Source of the DNA: Curtobacterium citreum
Lineage (GTDB): Bacteria > Actinomycetota > Actinomycetes > Actinomycetales > Microbacteriaceae
Assembly (NCBI RefSeq): GCF_006715175.1
Contig: NZ_VFMQ01000001.1
Location: forward strand, 3,472,001-3,536,000
Direction of reading: 5' to 3'
DNA: 64,000 nt
Of the stretch, positions 42,159 through 51,947 are shown one piece after another. Under the pieces are notes generated by a model. The model was not told the origin of the DNA. It did not search any database and saw nothing but the letters and a program-made list of their open reading frames with translations. The translations under genes and the position numbers were made by a program. The first letter of the stretch is position 1, and the number at the start of each line of letters is the position of its first letter.

Positions 42159-44615
42159 TCAGAGCTTCTCGATGGGCGCGATCTTGATCAGGAGCTTCTT
42201 GCGCCCCGCGGAGTCGAACGCGATCTCCGCGATGCGCTTCGCGCCCTGGCCCGTGACCGCGGACACCGTGCCCTGACCGAAGTCGACGTGCGAGATCCGG
42301 TCGCCAGGGGCGAGCTCCATGTCGCCGTTGTCCCGGACCTGCCCGGACACCCGGTTCGCCCACTCCGTCTTGGGACGGGTCTTCGCCGCAGCCGCCGCAC
42401 GGTCGTACGACCCGCCGCCGAAGCCGCCACCACCGCGGTAGCCACCCCCGCCGGACGGACCGCCGCCGAGCCCACCGCCGCGCCGGGCGTTGAGGGCCCG
42501 GGGCTCGGTGCCACCGCGGCTGTTCGCCATGCCGGGCGACTGCTTCCACTCGATGAGCCCCTCGGGGATCTCCTGCAGGAAGCGAGACGGCATCGCCACG
42601 TTGACGTCGCCGAACTGCGCGCGGGTCATCGCCAGGGACAGGAAGAGGGACTTCTTGGCCCGGGTGATCCCGACGTAGAACAGTCGGCGTTCCTCGCTCG
42701 GACCACCCGGTTCGTTCGCCGACATCCGGTGCGGGAGCAGGTCTTCCTCGACGCCGGTGAGGAACACCGCGTCGTACTCCAAGCCCTTCGCCGTGTGCAG
42801 CGTCATGAGCGACACGGTGCCCGACGAGTCGTCGAGCTCGTCCGCCGCCGCGACGAGGGACACCTCGGTCAGGAAGTCGGACAGCGTGCCCTCGGGGTTG
42901 TTCTTCTGGAACTCCCGCGTCACGGCCACGAGCTCGTCGATGTTGTCGGCGCGCGCGGCGTCCTGGGCGTCGGGCGACTTCCGCAGGTTCTCGAGCAGCC
43001 CGGAGCCGTCGAGCAGCTGCGTCAGGGTGTCCACGACCGGCTGCGTCGCCGCGCGCGAGGCCACGTCGTCCAGCAGCGCCGCGAAGGACGTGATCGCGGT
43101 CCGCACCTTCGGGCCGAACCCGAGCTCGTCCGCGTGCCGCAGGGCGTCGCGCATCGAGGTCTCGTGCTCGTCGGCGTACCGCTGCAGCGCCGTCTCGGTC
43201 ACCGCACCGATGCCGCGCTTCGGCACGTTGAGGATGCGGCGGAGCGAGAGCGGGTCGGCCGGGTTGGCAACGGTGATCAGGTACGCCATCGCGTCCTTGA
43301 TCTCGGCGCGCTCGTAGAACTTGGTGCCGCCGAGCACCCGGTACGGGATCGCCGCGCGGATGAAGATCTCCTCGAGCGCACGGGTCTGCGAGTTCGTGCG
43401 GTAGAACACGGCCATGTCGCGGTAGGACGTGCCGTCGTCGTGCAGCCGCTGGATCTCGTCCGCGACGAACTGGGCCTCGTCGTGACCGGTGTAGCCCGTG
43501 AACCCGATGATCTTGTCGCCGGCGCCGACGTCGGTGAACAGGTTCTTGGCCTGCCGGTCGAAGTTGTTCGCGATGACGGCGTTCGCGGCGTCGAGGATGG
43601 TCTGTGTCGACCGGTAGTTCTGCTCGAGCAGGATGACCTTCGAGTTCGGGAAGTCCCGCTCGAACTCGACGATGTTGCGGATGTCGGCCCCGCGGAACGC
43701 GTAGATCGACTGGTCCGAGTCGCCGACGACCGTCAGGGACGCCGGGGCGATCGACCCGTCGGCCTCCCGCATGCGCTCGACGTGCTGGCCGGCGTCCTCG
43801 AGCTTGTCCACCTGCTCGACGGGCACCGGACGCGTGAGCTCACGGATGAGGGCGTACTGCGCGTGGTTCGTGTCCTGGTACTCGTCGACGAGCACGAACC
43901 GGAAGCGTCGCTGGTACAGCGCGGCGACCTCGGGGAACGCCCGGAACAGGAACACCGTCTGCCCGATGAGGTCGTCGAAGTCGAACGCGTTCGCCCGCCG
44001 CAGCTCGTTCGTGTACCGGCGGAACACCTCGGTGAACATGACCTCTTGCGGGTCGTTCGCGTTGATGTTGCGCGCGTACGTGTCGATGTCCTGCAGCTCG
44101 TTCTTGAGCTTTGAGATCTTCGACGCCGCAGCCCCGACGGTCAGCCCGAGCGAGTCCGCCTCGAGCTCCTTGATGATCCGCTTGAGGAGCGCGCGGGAGT
44201 CAGCGGAGTCGTAGATGGTGAACGACTGCGGGAACCCGAACCGCTCCGCTTCGCGACGGAGGATCCGCACGCACGCCGAGTGGAACGTCGAGATCCACAT
44301 GCCCTCGGCAGCCTGCCCGACGAGGGCCTGCACGCGCTCGCGCATCTCGGCCGCGGCCTTGTTCGTGAACGTGATCGCGAGGATCTGCGACGGCCACGCC
44401 TCGCGGTTCGCCAGGAGCAGGGCGATGCGCCGCGTGAGCACACTGGTCTTGCCGGAGCCGGCGCCCGCCACGATGAGCAGGGACTCGCCGCGGTACTCGA
44501 CGGCTTCCTTCTGCTGGGGGTTGAGACCCGCGGTGAAGGGGTCGTCGTACCCGCCGGCGCGGTGGCCCGCGTCCGGCTCGGGGGACTGGTCGAAGGGCTC
44601 GAGCACGATCGTCAT
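42159..44615 (-). CDS. pcrA: ATP-dependent DNA helicase PcrA (UvrD/Rep family)
   Basis: An 818-residue superfamily-1 helicase for repair and replication-fork maintenance. Walker A AGAGSGKTS is near 50-58, the Q-motif is in LNPQQKEAV, motif II in LVDEYQDTN and motif VI in GITRAKKSLFLSLA. After a glycine-rich linker (near 725-750) comes the PcrA C-terminal tudor-like domain HVDFGQGTVSAVTGQG. TAGACT lies nine bases before the ATG, and no Shine-Dalgarno is evident. Confidence 0.95.
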   Translation of the reverse strand: MTIVLEPFDQSPEPDAGHRAGGYDDPFTAGLNPQQKEAVEYRGESLLIVAGAGSGKTSVLTRRIALLLANREAWPSQILAITFTNKAAAEMRERVQALVGQAAEGMWISTFHSACVRILRREAERFGFPQSFTIYDSADSRALLKRIIKELEADSLGLTVGAAASKISKLKNELQDIDTYARNINANDPQEVMFTEVFRRYTNELRRANAFDFDDLIGQTVFLFRAFPEVAALYQRRFRFVLVDEYQDTNHAQYALIRELTRPVPVEQVDKLEDAGQHVERMREADGSIAPASLTVVGDSDQSIYAFRGADIRNIVEFERDFPNSKVILLEQNYRSTQTILDAANAVIANNFDRQAKNLFTDVGAGDKIIGFTGYTGHDEAQFVADEIQRLHDDGTSYRDMAVFYRTNSQTRALEEIFIRAAIPYRVLGGTKFYERAEIKDAMAYLITVANPADPLSLRRILNVPKRGIGAVTETALQRYADEHETSMRDALRHADELGFGPKVRTAITSFAALLDDVASRAATQPVVDTLTQLLDGSGLLENLRKSPDAQDAARADNIDELVAVTREFQKNNPEGTLSDFLTEVSLVAAADELDDSSGTVSLMTLHTAKGLEYDAVFLTGVEEDLLPHRMSANEPGGPSEERRLFYVGITRAKKSLFLSLAMTRAQFGDVNVAMPSRFLQEIPEGLIEWKQSPGMANSRGGTEPRALNARRGGGLGGGPSGGGGYRGGGGFGGGSYDRAAAAAKTRPKTEWANRVSGQVRDNGDMELAPGDRISHVDFGQGTVSAVTGQGAKRIAEIAFDSAGRKKLLIKIAPIEKL

Positions 44616-44741
44616 GACCGGGTCAGTCTAGGCGCGCCCTCCGACAGCCGCAGCGGGCCGCGACCACGAGCTGTGGGCCGCGGGACACAGCTCGGTCCGC
44701 GAGGAGCCGGGCGTGCCGCGCGCACGTCCAGGCTGTGGGGC

Positions 44742-45254
44742 ATGAGGACGTGGACCGTGTGGGACGCCGTGGCGCTCGTCGAGCGGAGCTGGTGCTGGAT
44801 GGTCTTCGTCACCATGCCGGTGACGATCGTCGTCGCGCTGGCCGCTTCCCTGCTGGTCGACGGCCGCCCCCTCGGACCGGAGCAGGTGGCCGCCGCCGGG
44901 CTCCTCGGCCTGATCGTCGCCGTGGCGTCGGGGGTGGTGTCGGTCGGCGGCGGGATCGTGGCACTGCCGTGCACGTGGTTGCTCGGCTGGGCGCTCACCC
45001 GGCGCGCGCTCCCCCGAGGCGTGCACGTCGTCGCACACGCCGTGCTCGCCGGTGCCCTCGGGACGCTCTGCGTCGTCGTGCCGAGCGCGTCCTGGGGCTC
45101 GCCGCTGTGGGCTCCGCTCCCGGCCTTCGCCGCGGTCGTCGGGGTCGCAGCGAGTACCGCAGCCGCGATCGCCGCGCGGCGCACTGGGCTTCCGGCCGAC
45201 ATCGAGCCCGCAGCGGAGCCCGACGTCTCAGTCCGCGCTGCCGCCGACGAGTGA
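44742..45254 (+). CDS. Membrane protein of unknown function, 170 residues
   Basis: A hydrophobic protein with about four membrane spans and a short acidic C-terminal tail. I recognise no family. The ATG follows TGTGGGG, a weak Shine-Dalgarno. It is divergent from pcrA, and its last 27 bases overlap the end of the convergent GDPD gene. Confidence 0.7.
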   Translation: MRTWTVWDAVALVERSWCWMVFVTMPVTIVVALAASLLVDGRPLGPEQVAAAGLLGLIVAVASGVVSVGGGIVALPCTWLLGWALTRRALPRGVHVVAHAVLAGALGTLCVVVPSASWGSPLWAPLPAFAAVVGVAASTAAAIAARRTGLPADIEPAAEPDVSVRAAADE

Positions 45255-46241
45255 CCGGGCCCGCACCGCGAGGTCCGGGTGGTCCGCGAACACGCCGTCG
45301 ACGCCGGTCCGCAGCACCGAGGTGAACCAGCGCTCCCAGTCCCCGTGGGCGGCGACGTCCCCGCCCCGACGGAGCGGCGCCGGCAGGAACCGGTTCTCCG
45401 GCCGCAGGGTCCAGGTGTAGACCGCGAGCCCCGCCGCGTGCGCCCGGTCGACGATCGCGCTCCGCACCGGTCGGGGGTCGTCCACGGCCGCGGTGTCGGT
45501 CCCCGCCATCAGGGTCTTCAGGTCGACGCTGATCCCGTGGAACTCCGCGGCGAAGCCGGCCAGGGCCTCGTCGGTCCGCTCGGACGCCCACGACGGAGCC
45601 ACCGACCCGTGGGCGGCGACCTCGTCCGCGGCGCTGCCACGAGCCTCCTGGAGGTACACGAGCCGGCCACCCGTCCTCCGCGCGCCGAGCTGCCGGAGCA
45701 CCGTCTTCTCGAACGACTCGACCGTCAGGCGGTCGTCGCCGCGCCAGCCGGCGGCCCCGAGTGCGTCGTCGAGCAGCTGCGCCATCGGGAGGCCGGCCTG
45801 CTCGAAGAAGGTGGCGTGCTTCACCTCGGCGACGAGCCCGACCGGCCGCGGTGCCGCGTCGAGGATGCCGAGCAGGTCCTCGAGCCGGAGCACGCCCTCC
45901 TGCCCGTCGTACGCCGCGGACGCGGGCCGCAGGGCCGGGAGGCGCTCGCGGACCCGGAGCGTGCGGAGCTCGTCCCACGTGAAGTCCTCGGTGAACCACC
46001 CGGTGACGACCTGTCCGTCGACGGTCTTCGACGTCCGCAGGTGCGCGAACTCGGGACGGTCCGCGACGTCGGTCGTGCCGGACACCTCGTTCTCGTGGCG
46101 CAGCACGAGCACGCCGTCCCGCGTCGGCACGAGGTCCGGCTCGATGGCGTCGGCACCGAGTTCGACGGCGAGCTCGTAGGCGCTCCGGGAGTGCTCGGGC
46201 CGGTGGCCGGACGCACCGCGGTGGGCGATCACACGGGTCAT
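45228..46241 (-). CDS. Glycerophosphodiester phosphodiesterase
   Basis: A 337-residue TIM-barrel enzyme that releases glycerol 3-phosphate from glycerophosphodiesters. Catalytic signs are IAHRGASGHRPEH, AIEPDLVPTRDGVLVLRHE and VAEVKH, with the C-terminal VDGVFADHPDL. The family's usual PENT after HRGASG reads PEHS, a mild variation. There is no signal peptide, so it is cytoplasmic. The product could feed GlpD (53114). TACGGT lies seven bases before the ATG (leaderless). Its end overlaps the neighbouring membrane-protein gene by 27 bases. Confidence 0.9.
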   Translation of the reverse strand: MTRVIAHRGASGHRPEHSRSAYELAVELGADAIEPDLVPTRDGVLVLRHENEVSGTTDVADRPEFAHLRTSKTVDGQVVTGWFTEDFTWDELRTLRVRERLPALRPASAAYDGQEGVLRLEDLLGILDAAPRPVGLVAEVKHATFFEQAGLPMAQLLDDALGAAGWRGDDRLTVESFEKTVLRQLGARRTGGRLVYLQEARGSAADEVAAHGSVAPSWASERTDEALAGFAAEFHGISVDLKTLMAGTDTAAVDDPRPVRSAIVDRAHAAGLAVYTWTLRPENRFLPAPLRRGGDVAAHGDWERWFTSVLRTGVDGVFADHPDLAVRARSLVGGSAD

Positions 46242-46440
46242 GCGCCGAACCGTACCGCCCCGCCGTGACCGGGCGGTGTCGCGCGACGGGACACTGCTGC
46301 GAGCCGTCGCAGGTGATCGGCGATCACTCGGCCGGCTCGGGGTGCGCTCGCAGACCACCCCCATAGTCTTCGGGTGTCGGGCCCGTCAGGACCCGCTTCC
46401 GCTCGCCGCGAATCCTCAGCCTTCCGCGGCGCAGCACCTC

Positions 46441-46478
46441 TAGGCTGAGAGGACTCGAATCTCCAAGGAAGAGGACAC
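46441..46478 (+). promoter_or_regulatory. -10 and ribosome site of the YccA-family gene
   Basis: TAGGCT at 46441-46446 is the likely -10, giving a 5' leader of about 25 bases. The leader contains AAGGAAGAGG, a good Shine-Dalgarno, before the ATG at 46480. The rest of 46242-46440 shows nothing beyond the divergent GDPD promoter. Confidence 0.5.
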
Positions 46479-46479
46479 C

Positions 46480-47364
46480 ATGGCCTTCAAGCCCGGTTTC
46501 GACCAGTCCCCCGCCTTCAACGACCAGGGGCGTGGCGCCTGGGGCGTCAGCGGCGCTGGTCAGCAGCAGGCGGGCTGGGGACAGACCCCGAAGCAGGGGC
46601 AGTACCCGCAGCAGGGCGGCATGACGCCCGAGCAGCTGCAGTACATGTACGACCGCCCGTCGGCGAACACCGTCGACACGGACCGGATGTCGTACGAGGA
46701 CACCATCGTCAAGACGCTCCTGGCGTTCGGCGTGCTCCTCGTCGGCGCGGTCGCCGGGTGGAACCTGCCCCCGATCGTCTGGATCGTCGGCGCGATCGTG
46801 GGCTTCGTGCTCGCGCTCGTGAACACCTTCAAGAAGAAGCCTTCGCCGGGACTGGTCCTGACGTACGCGTTCTTCGAGGGGCTGTTCGTCGGTGGTATCT
46901 CGAACTACTTCCAGACGGCGTTCCCGCAGGCCGACGGCATCGTTGCGCAGGCGGTCTTCGGCACCCTCGGTGTCTTCGCCGTTACGCTGCTCTTGTTCCT
47001 CTCGGGCAAGGTCCGTGCGACGCCCAAGCTGACCCGTTTCTTCCTCATCGCGATGGTCGGGTACATGGCGTTCTCGCTCGTGAACCTCGTCCTGATGTGG
47101 ACCGGTGTCACGCAGACCGCCTTCGGGCTCATGGGAACGACGATCTTCGGCATTCCGCTCGGCGTCCTGATCGGCGTGTTCGTGGTGCTCATGGCGGCGT
47201 ACTCGCTGATCCTCGACTTCGACCAGATCAAGACCGGTGTCCAGCGCGGCGCCCCGAAGATCTACGCGTGGACGGCGGCGTTCGGGCTCATCGTCACCCT
47301 GGTGTGGCTGTACCTCGAGATCCTGCGCATCCTCGCCATCATCGCGAGCAGCCAGCGCAACTAG
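46480..47364 (+). CDS. Bax inhibitor-1/YccA family membrane protein
   Basis: A 294-residue membrane protein with a 60-residue Gln/Gly-rich cytoplasmic N-terminus (MAFKPGFDQSPAFNDQG) and about seven membrane spans. The family signature includes TYAFFEGLFVGGISN and the final ILDFDQIKTGVQRGAPKIYA with its conserved acidic residues. Members are linked to membrane stress and calcium leak. It is followed by a strong terminator, so it is monocistronic. Confidence 0.92.
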   Translation: MAFKPGFDQSPAFNDQGRGAWGVSGAGQQQAGWGQTPKQGQYPQQGGMTPEQLQYMYDRPSANTVDTDRMSYEDTIVKTLLAFGVLLVGAVAGWNLPPIVWIVGAIVGFVLALVNTFKKKPSPGLVLTYAFFEGLFVGGISNYFQTAFPQADGIVAQAVFGTLGVFAVTLLLFLSGKVRATPKLTRFFLIAMVGYMAFSLVNLVLMWTGVTQTAFGLMGTTIFGIPLGVLIGVFVVLMAAYSLILDFDQIKTGVQRGAPKIYAWTAAFGLIVTLVWLYLEILRILAIIASSQRN

Positions 47365-47383
47365 CGCTCCGCTCGACCTCGAC

Positions 47384-47414
47384 CGAAGGGCCCCGGCACC
47401 GCCGGGGCCCTTCG
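47384..47414 (+). terminator. Hairpin terminator of the YccA-family gene
   Basis: CGAAGGGCCCCGGC pairs perfectly over 14 bases with GCCGGGGCCCTTCG around an ACC loop. It lies 20 bases after the stop. It is GC-rich without a long T-run, as usual here. Confidence 0.85.
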
Positions 47415-47577
47415 GCGTTCCCGGGGGCGGATTCTGCCAGCGCGGGCGCCGGGTGGCCCAGCGCGCCCCGCGAGCGTGCAAGACATGCCGCGCGCGTGTC
47501 GTCGTGTGTGCGCTTCCGGTCGCCGGCGCGCCTCGAGCGTGACAGAAGTGGCACGGTCGGCGGCCCACCCGCACGCA

Positions 47578-47612
47578 CGAGGGCCCGGCACGCAGCGCGC
47601 ACCGGGCCCTCG
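47578..47612 (-). terminator. Hairpin terminator of the guaA operon
   Basis: CGAGGGCCCGG (47578-47588) pairs with CCGGGCCCTCG (47602-47612), an 11-bp perfect stem with a 13-base loop. It lies 17 bases downstream of the guaA stop on the minus strand. Confidence 0.75.
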
Positions 47613-47628
47613 GCAGGTCAGGGAGGGG

Positions 47629-49209
47629 TCACTCCCACTCGATCGTCCCCGGCGGCTTCGACGTGACGTCGAGCACGACCCGGTTGACGTCGGGCACCTC
47701 GTTCGTGATGCGGTTCGAGATCTTCGCGAGGGTGTCGTACGGCAGGCGCGTCCAGTCCGCGGTCATGGCGTCCTCGGACGAGACCGGACGGAGCACGATC
47801 GGGTGGCCGTAGGTACGGCCGTCGCCCTGGACGCCCACGGAGCGGACGTCGGCGAGCAGGACGACCGGGCACTGCCAGATCTCCTCGTCGAGGCCGGCCG
47901 CGGTGAGTTCCTCGCGCGCGATCTTGTCCGCGGCACGGAGCAGGTCCAGCCGCTCCGCGGTGACCTCGCCCACGATGCGGATGCCGAGCCCCGGGCCGGG
48001 GAACGGCTGGCGGCCGACGATGACCTCGGGGAGCCCGAGCTCGCGACCGACCGCACGGACCTCGTCCTTGAACAGGGTGCGCAGCGGCTCGACGAGCTCG
48101 AAGGTCATGTCCTCCGGCAGCCCACCGACGTTGTGGTGCGACTTGATGTTCGCCGTGCCCGAACCGCCGCCGGACTCGACGACGTCGGGGTAGAGCGTGC
48201 CCTGCACGAGGAACTTGACCTCGCCGGCCTCGTCGTCTCCGCGCGCCTCGAGCACGAGGGCCTCGGCGGCCGCCTCGAACGTGCGGATGAACTCGCGGCC
48301 GATGATCTTGCGCTTCTGCTCCGGGTCGCTCACACCGGCCAGGGCGTCGAGGAACTGCTGCTCCGCGTCGACCGTGACGAGCCGGACACCGGTCGAGGCG
48401 ACGTAGTCCTCTTCCACCTGCTTGCGCTCGTCGGCGCGCAGGAGCCCGTGGTCGACGAAGACGCACGTGAGCTGGTCGCCGACGGCCTTGTGCACCAGGG
48501 CAGCGGCCACGGCGGAGTCGACGCCGCCGGAGAGCCCGGCGATGACCCGTGCGGAGCCGACCTGCTCCCGGATGCGGGCGACCTGCTCCTCGATGACGTT
48601 GTTCGAGTTCCAGTCGCCGGGGAGCCCGGCGGCACGGTGCAGGAAGTTCTCGAGGACGGCCTGGCCGAACGCGGAGTGCTTGACCTCGGGGTGCCACTGC
48701 ACGCCGTAGAGCTTGCGCTCGTCTGACGCGAAGGCGGCGACCGGGGTCGAGGCGCTCGACGCGAGGACCTCGAAGCCCTCCGGCGCCTTCGCCACGGAGT
48801 CGCCGTGCGACATCCACGTGACCTGGGACGCCGGCTGGTCGCCGAGCAGGACGCTGTCGGTCCCGGTCACGGTGACGTCGGTCGCGCCGTACTCGCGCTG
48901 GCCGGTCTGGGCGACCTCGCCACCGAGCGACTTCGCCATCGCCTGGAAGCCGTAGCAGATGCCGAGCACGGGGACACCGAGGTCCAGGATCTCGCCGTCG
49001 AGCGCCGGGGCGCCTTCCTCGTAGACGGACGAGGGGCCGCCGGAGAGCACGATGGCCGCCGGGTCCTTCGCCTTGACCTCGTCCGCGGTGATGGAGTGCG
49101 GGACGATCTCGCTGTAGACGTTCGCCTCGCGCACGCGTCGGGCGATCAGCTGCGCGTACTGCGCACCGAAGTCGACGACGAGGACGGGTCGCTGGTCGGT
49201 CTCGCTCAC
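47629..49209 (-). CDS. guaA: GMP synthase (glutamine-hydrolysing)
   Basis: A 526-residue enzyme converting XMP to GMP. The glutamine amidotransferase domain has the triad Cys85 (GICYG), His173 and Glu175 (QWHPE). The ATP-pyrophosphatase domain has the P-loop SGGVDS at 227-232, and the C-terminal dimerisation part ends [13 protein letters not shown]. The GTG start overlaps the stop of the DUF3817 gene (GTGA). Length is normal. Confidence 0.97.
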   Translation of the reverse strand: MSETDQRPVLVVDFGAQYAQLIARRVREANVYSEIVPHSITADEVKAKDPAAIVLSGGPSSVYEEGAPALDGEILDLGVPVLGICYGFQAMAKSLGGEVAQTGQREYGATDVTVTGTDSVLLGDQPASQVTWMSHGDSVAKAPEGFEVLASSASTPVAAFASDERKLYGVQWHPEVKHSAFGQAVLENFLHRAAGLPGDWNSNNVIEEQVARIREQVGSARVIAGLSGGVDSAVAAALVHKAVGDQLTCVFVDHGLLRADERKQVEEDYVASTGVRLVTVDAEQQFLDALAGVSDPEQKRKIIGREFIRTFEAAAEALVLEARGDDEAGEVKFLVQGTLYPDVVESGGGSGTANIKSHHNVGGLPEDMTFELVEPLRTLFKDEVRAVGRELGLPEVIVGRQPFPGPGLGIRIVGEVTAERLDLLRAADKIAREELTAAGLDEEIWQCPVVLLADVRSVGVQGDGRTYGHPIVLRPVSSEDAMTADWTRLPYDTLAKISNRITNEVPDVNRVVLDVTSKPPGTIEWE

Positions 49210-49652
49210 CGAGCGGCCTCCTTCTCACGCTGCTGGGCAGCGGTCAGCTCGTGGTAGGTGTCCATGGCCTTCTGCTGCATGCGGTGCTCCACCACGAAGG
49301 ACATGAACGGGATGATGCCGCCGAGGGCGATGAGCAGGAAGCGCGACGGCTTCCAGCGCATGATGCTCCAGAGGCGGAAGTCCGTGAACAGGTAGAGGAC
49401 GTACAGCCAGCCGTGCGCGATGAGGATCGCGATCGACAGGTTGAACGTGCCCGGTGCTTCGCCGGCCGTGCCGTTCGGCACGAAGAACGGCCCGTTGCCG
49501 AGCTGCATCTCGAGCTGCAGCGGCGTGTACTTGATGATCACCTCGATGACGAGGGCCAGCAGCAGCACACCGGTGATGTACGCCGAGACGCGGTACCACT
49601 TGACGGCTCCCGGGATCTTCGGGATGTCGCGGGTTCGGACGGTCAGAGCCAT
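49206..49652 (-). CDS. DUF3817 membrane protein
   Basis: A 148-residue protein with about three membrane spans, starting [20 protein letters not shown]. The [18 protein letters not shown] segment and [16 protein letters not shown] are typical of DUF3817, a family often beside guaA in actinobacteria. Function unknown. The ATG has TAGGAT seven bases upstream and no strong Shine-Dalgarno, suggesting a leaderless promoter for this gene and guaA. Confidence 0.88.
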   Translation of the reverse strand: MALTVRTRDIPKIPGAVKWYRVSAYITGVLLLALVIEVIIKYTPLQLEMQLGNGPFFVPNGTAGEAPGTFNLSIAILIAHGWLYVLYLFTDFRLWSIMRWKPSRFLLIALGGIIPFMSFVVEHRMQQKAMDTYHELTAAQQREKEAAR

Positions 49653-49662
49653 GGCCTCGATC

Positions 49663-50439
49663 CTACCGGTGCGCCGGAGCGGGCTCGGTGGCCGCTGCGG
49701 CGTCCTGAGCGTCCTCCTGCTCACGTTCCCAGGCGTCCTTCACGAAGCGGTACCAGAGGAACACGGCGAAGCCGGCGAAGACGACCCACTCGATCGCGTA
49801 GAACAGGTTGAGCCAGTCGAACTGGACCTCGCGCGTCGGGGCCCGGTCGGCGATGGTGCCGAGGTCGGCCGCCTTCGCGGTGCTGCCGTCGGCGACGACG
49901 TAGCCGATGTACATCCGGTCGTCGAACGCCTTCCACGTGTTCACGAACCGTGCCGGCGCCACCGCCGAGAACTCACCCTTGGTGTACGCGTCCTGGTCGG
50001 GCGACTCGGCCGGGTAGTAGCGGCCCTCGACCGTGAGCTCGGCGCCGTCGGCTACGCGCTCCCCGCCGGCCTCGGCCGCGCGACGCTCGTCCGCCCACCC
50101 GATCACGACGGGCACGCTCGCGCCGCTCGCCGCGTCGACCAGGTGGCCGACGGTCTGGTACGTCCCGCCGCCGGAGCGGCCGGTCAGCAGCGTGGTGTCA
50201 CCGGCGACGAAGCGACCGGTGACGCTGACCTTCTGCCCGGCGATCGTCTCCGATGCGGCCTGCCCCGGCTGGGTCACGTCCTGCAGCGGCTTCTGCGTCT
50301 CGGTGGTCTCCGGCAGCGGGGTGCCGTTCGCGATGCTCCGCTCGAGCTGCCACTTGCCCAGCCCGGCGAACACCCCCGCGAGCACGAGCGCCAGCACGAG
50401 CAGCGCGATCCACTTCGGTCGTCGGGCAACGGCCCACAT
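49663..50439 (-). CDS. SURF1 family protein
   Basis: A 258-residue membrane protein with one N-terminal and one C-terminal span and an extracytoplasmic middle. FAGLGKWQLERS and the late FDWLNLFYAIEWVVFAGFAV are SURF1 marks. SURF1 proteins assist cytochrome c oxidase assembly, probably haem a insertion. It is followed 10 bases later by the DUF3817 gene. It begins five bases after the antiporter gene, so it may be in that transcript. Confidence 0.9.
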   Translation of the reverse strand: MWAVARRPKWIALLVLALVLAGVFAGLGKWQLERSIANGTPLPETTETQKPLQDVTQPGQAASETIAGQKVSVTGRFVAGDTTLLTGRSGGGTYQTVGHLVDAASGASVPVVIGWADERRAAEAGGERVADGAELTVEGRYYPAESPDQDAYTKGEFSAVAPARFVNTWKAFDDRMYIGYVVADGSTAKAADLGTIADRAPTREVQFDWLNLFYAIEWVVFAGFAVFLWYRFVKDAWEREQEDAQDAAAATEPAPAHR

Positions 50440-50444
50440 CTGTA

Positions 50445-51944
50445 TCAGTACTCCGGGTCACGCTGGCGGGCCGGGCGCTTCGGGCGCTCGGTGGGGACGT
50501 CGACCGGCGACGTGACGGGGTCGCTCGTGGCCGGGTCGGACGCTCCATTGTCGCGCTCTTCCCTACCAGCCGCCTCCACGAGGGCGAACTCCTCCGCGAA
50601 CTGCCGGTCGCGTTCGGCACGACGAGCGGCGGCGGCCGCGTCCTGGTCGGCGACGCCGGCCTCGGCCGCGGTGTCGATCGCCGCGTCGAGCGACGGCCCC
50701 GCCGGGATCCCGGCACCCGAGCCGCGGGCCCCGGAGCCGCCGAGCCGCGCGCGCAGGCGCTGGCGCAGCCGCGCCACGCGGGCGGGGCGCACCACGAGGC
50801 GGCCGATCCGGTCCGAGTTCACGGCGAGCAGCGGTCCCAGGACGGCCATGACGAGGACGTAGAGGCCCGCGAACGCGGTGATCCGCTCCTCCAGGCCGGC
50901 GGCAGCCGAGAGCGTCGCGAGGATCAGCGCGAACTCGCCACGGTTCACCAGGATGACCGCGGTGTTGATCCCCTGCTGGACGTTGAACCCGTTCATCCGG
51001 GCGACGATCTGCCCCGCGACCGCGTTGAGCACGACCGTCATGCCGATCGCGCCGAGGACGGGCCAGAGCACCTCACCGAAGGTGGACACGTCGAGGCCGA
51101 GCCCGAAGTTCACGAAGAAGAAGGCCGCGAACACGTCGCGCATCGGCAGGGCGAGCTGCTCGATGCGGTCCCGGTAGCGGGTCGCGCCGCAGAGCAGGCC
51201 GATCACGAACGCACCGATCGCGTCCGTCACGCCGAGCAGGTCGCCGATGCCGCCGAACATCACGGCGAGGCCGAAGAACAGCACGGTGAACAGCTCGTCG
51301 TCGCGGGTCGCGAAGATCTTCGACACCCACTTGCCGGCGAACCGGGCGAGCGTGAACATCACGACGAGGAACCCGAACGCGAGTCCGAGCTTGCCGACCA
51401 CGCCCCAGACGTTCGTGTCGCCGGAGAGCACCACGGAGACGATCGCCAGGTAGATGGCGATGAAGACGTCCTCGATCACGGTGACGCCGAGGATCATCGG
51501 CGTCTCGTCGTTCGCCAGGCGCCGCAGCTCGATGAGGAGCTTCGTCACGATCGCACTCGACGACGTCGCCGTCATGCCCGCGATGATCAGGGCTTCTCGG
51601 GTGCCCCAGCCGAGCGAGAACCCGAAGGCGAACCCGATGCCCATGTTGATGGCGACGTACGTGCCGCCGGAGACCAGGAGCTTCCCGGCGTTGCCGTAGA
51701 ACTCTTCCTGGTCGAACTCCAACCCCAGGTTGAAGAGCAGGAGCACGAGTCCGAACGTCGCGATCAGCTCGATCGTGTGGGACTCGACGCTCAGCCCGAT
51801 CCACGGGGTGTGCGGGCTCGCGATGAGCCCGACGACCATGTAGATCGGGATGGCGGGCAGACCGATGGTCTTGCCCAGGCGTCCGAGGACGTAGGCGATG
51901 ATGAACAGGCCGCCGATGGTCAGCAGCTCACCACCCAGGTGCAC
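50445..51944 (-). CDS. Cation:proton antiporter, CPA2 family (KhtU-like)
   Basis: A 499-residue antiporter with about twelve spans in the first 400 residues and a charged cytoplasmic tail of 100 residues. Marks are LGLEFDQEEFYG, TATSSSAIVTKLL and VNRGEFALILA. It is encoded three bases after a regulatory protein with a TrkA-C-like domain, the same pairing as KhtT-KhtU of Bacillus. A role in K+ (or NH4+) efflux is therefore likely. GTG start. No fused RCK domain is seen. Confidence 0.9.
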   Translation of the reverse strand: MHLGGELLTIGGLFIIAYVLGRLGKTIGLPAIPIYMVVGLIASPHTPWIGLSVESHTIELIATFGLVLLLFNLGLEFDQEEFYGNAGKLLVSGGTYVAINMGIGFAFGFSLGWGTREALIIAGMTATSSSAIVTKLLIELRRLANDETPMILGVTVIEDVFIAIYLAIVSVVLSGDTNVWGVVGKLGLAFGFLVVMFTLARFAGKWVSKIFATRDDELFTVLFFGLAVMFGGIGDLLGVTDAIGAFVIGLLCGATRYRDRIEQLALPMRDVFAAFFFVNFGLGLDVSTFGEVLWPVLGAIGMTVVLNAVAGQIVARMNGFNVQQGINTAVILVNRGEFALILATLSAAAGLEERITAFAGLYVLVMAVLGPLLAVNSDRIGRLVVRPARVARLRQRLRARLGGSGARGSGAGIPAGPSLDAAIDTAAEAGVADQDAAAAARRAERDRQFAEEFALVEAAGREERDNGASDPATSDPVTSPVDVPTERPKRPARQRDPEY

Positions 51945-51947
51945 CGG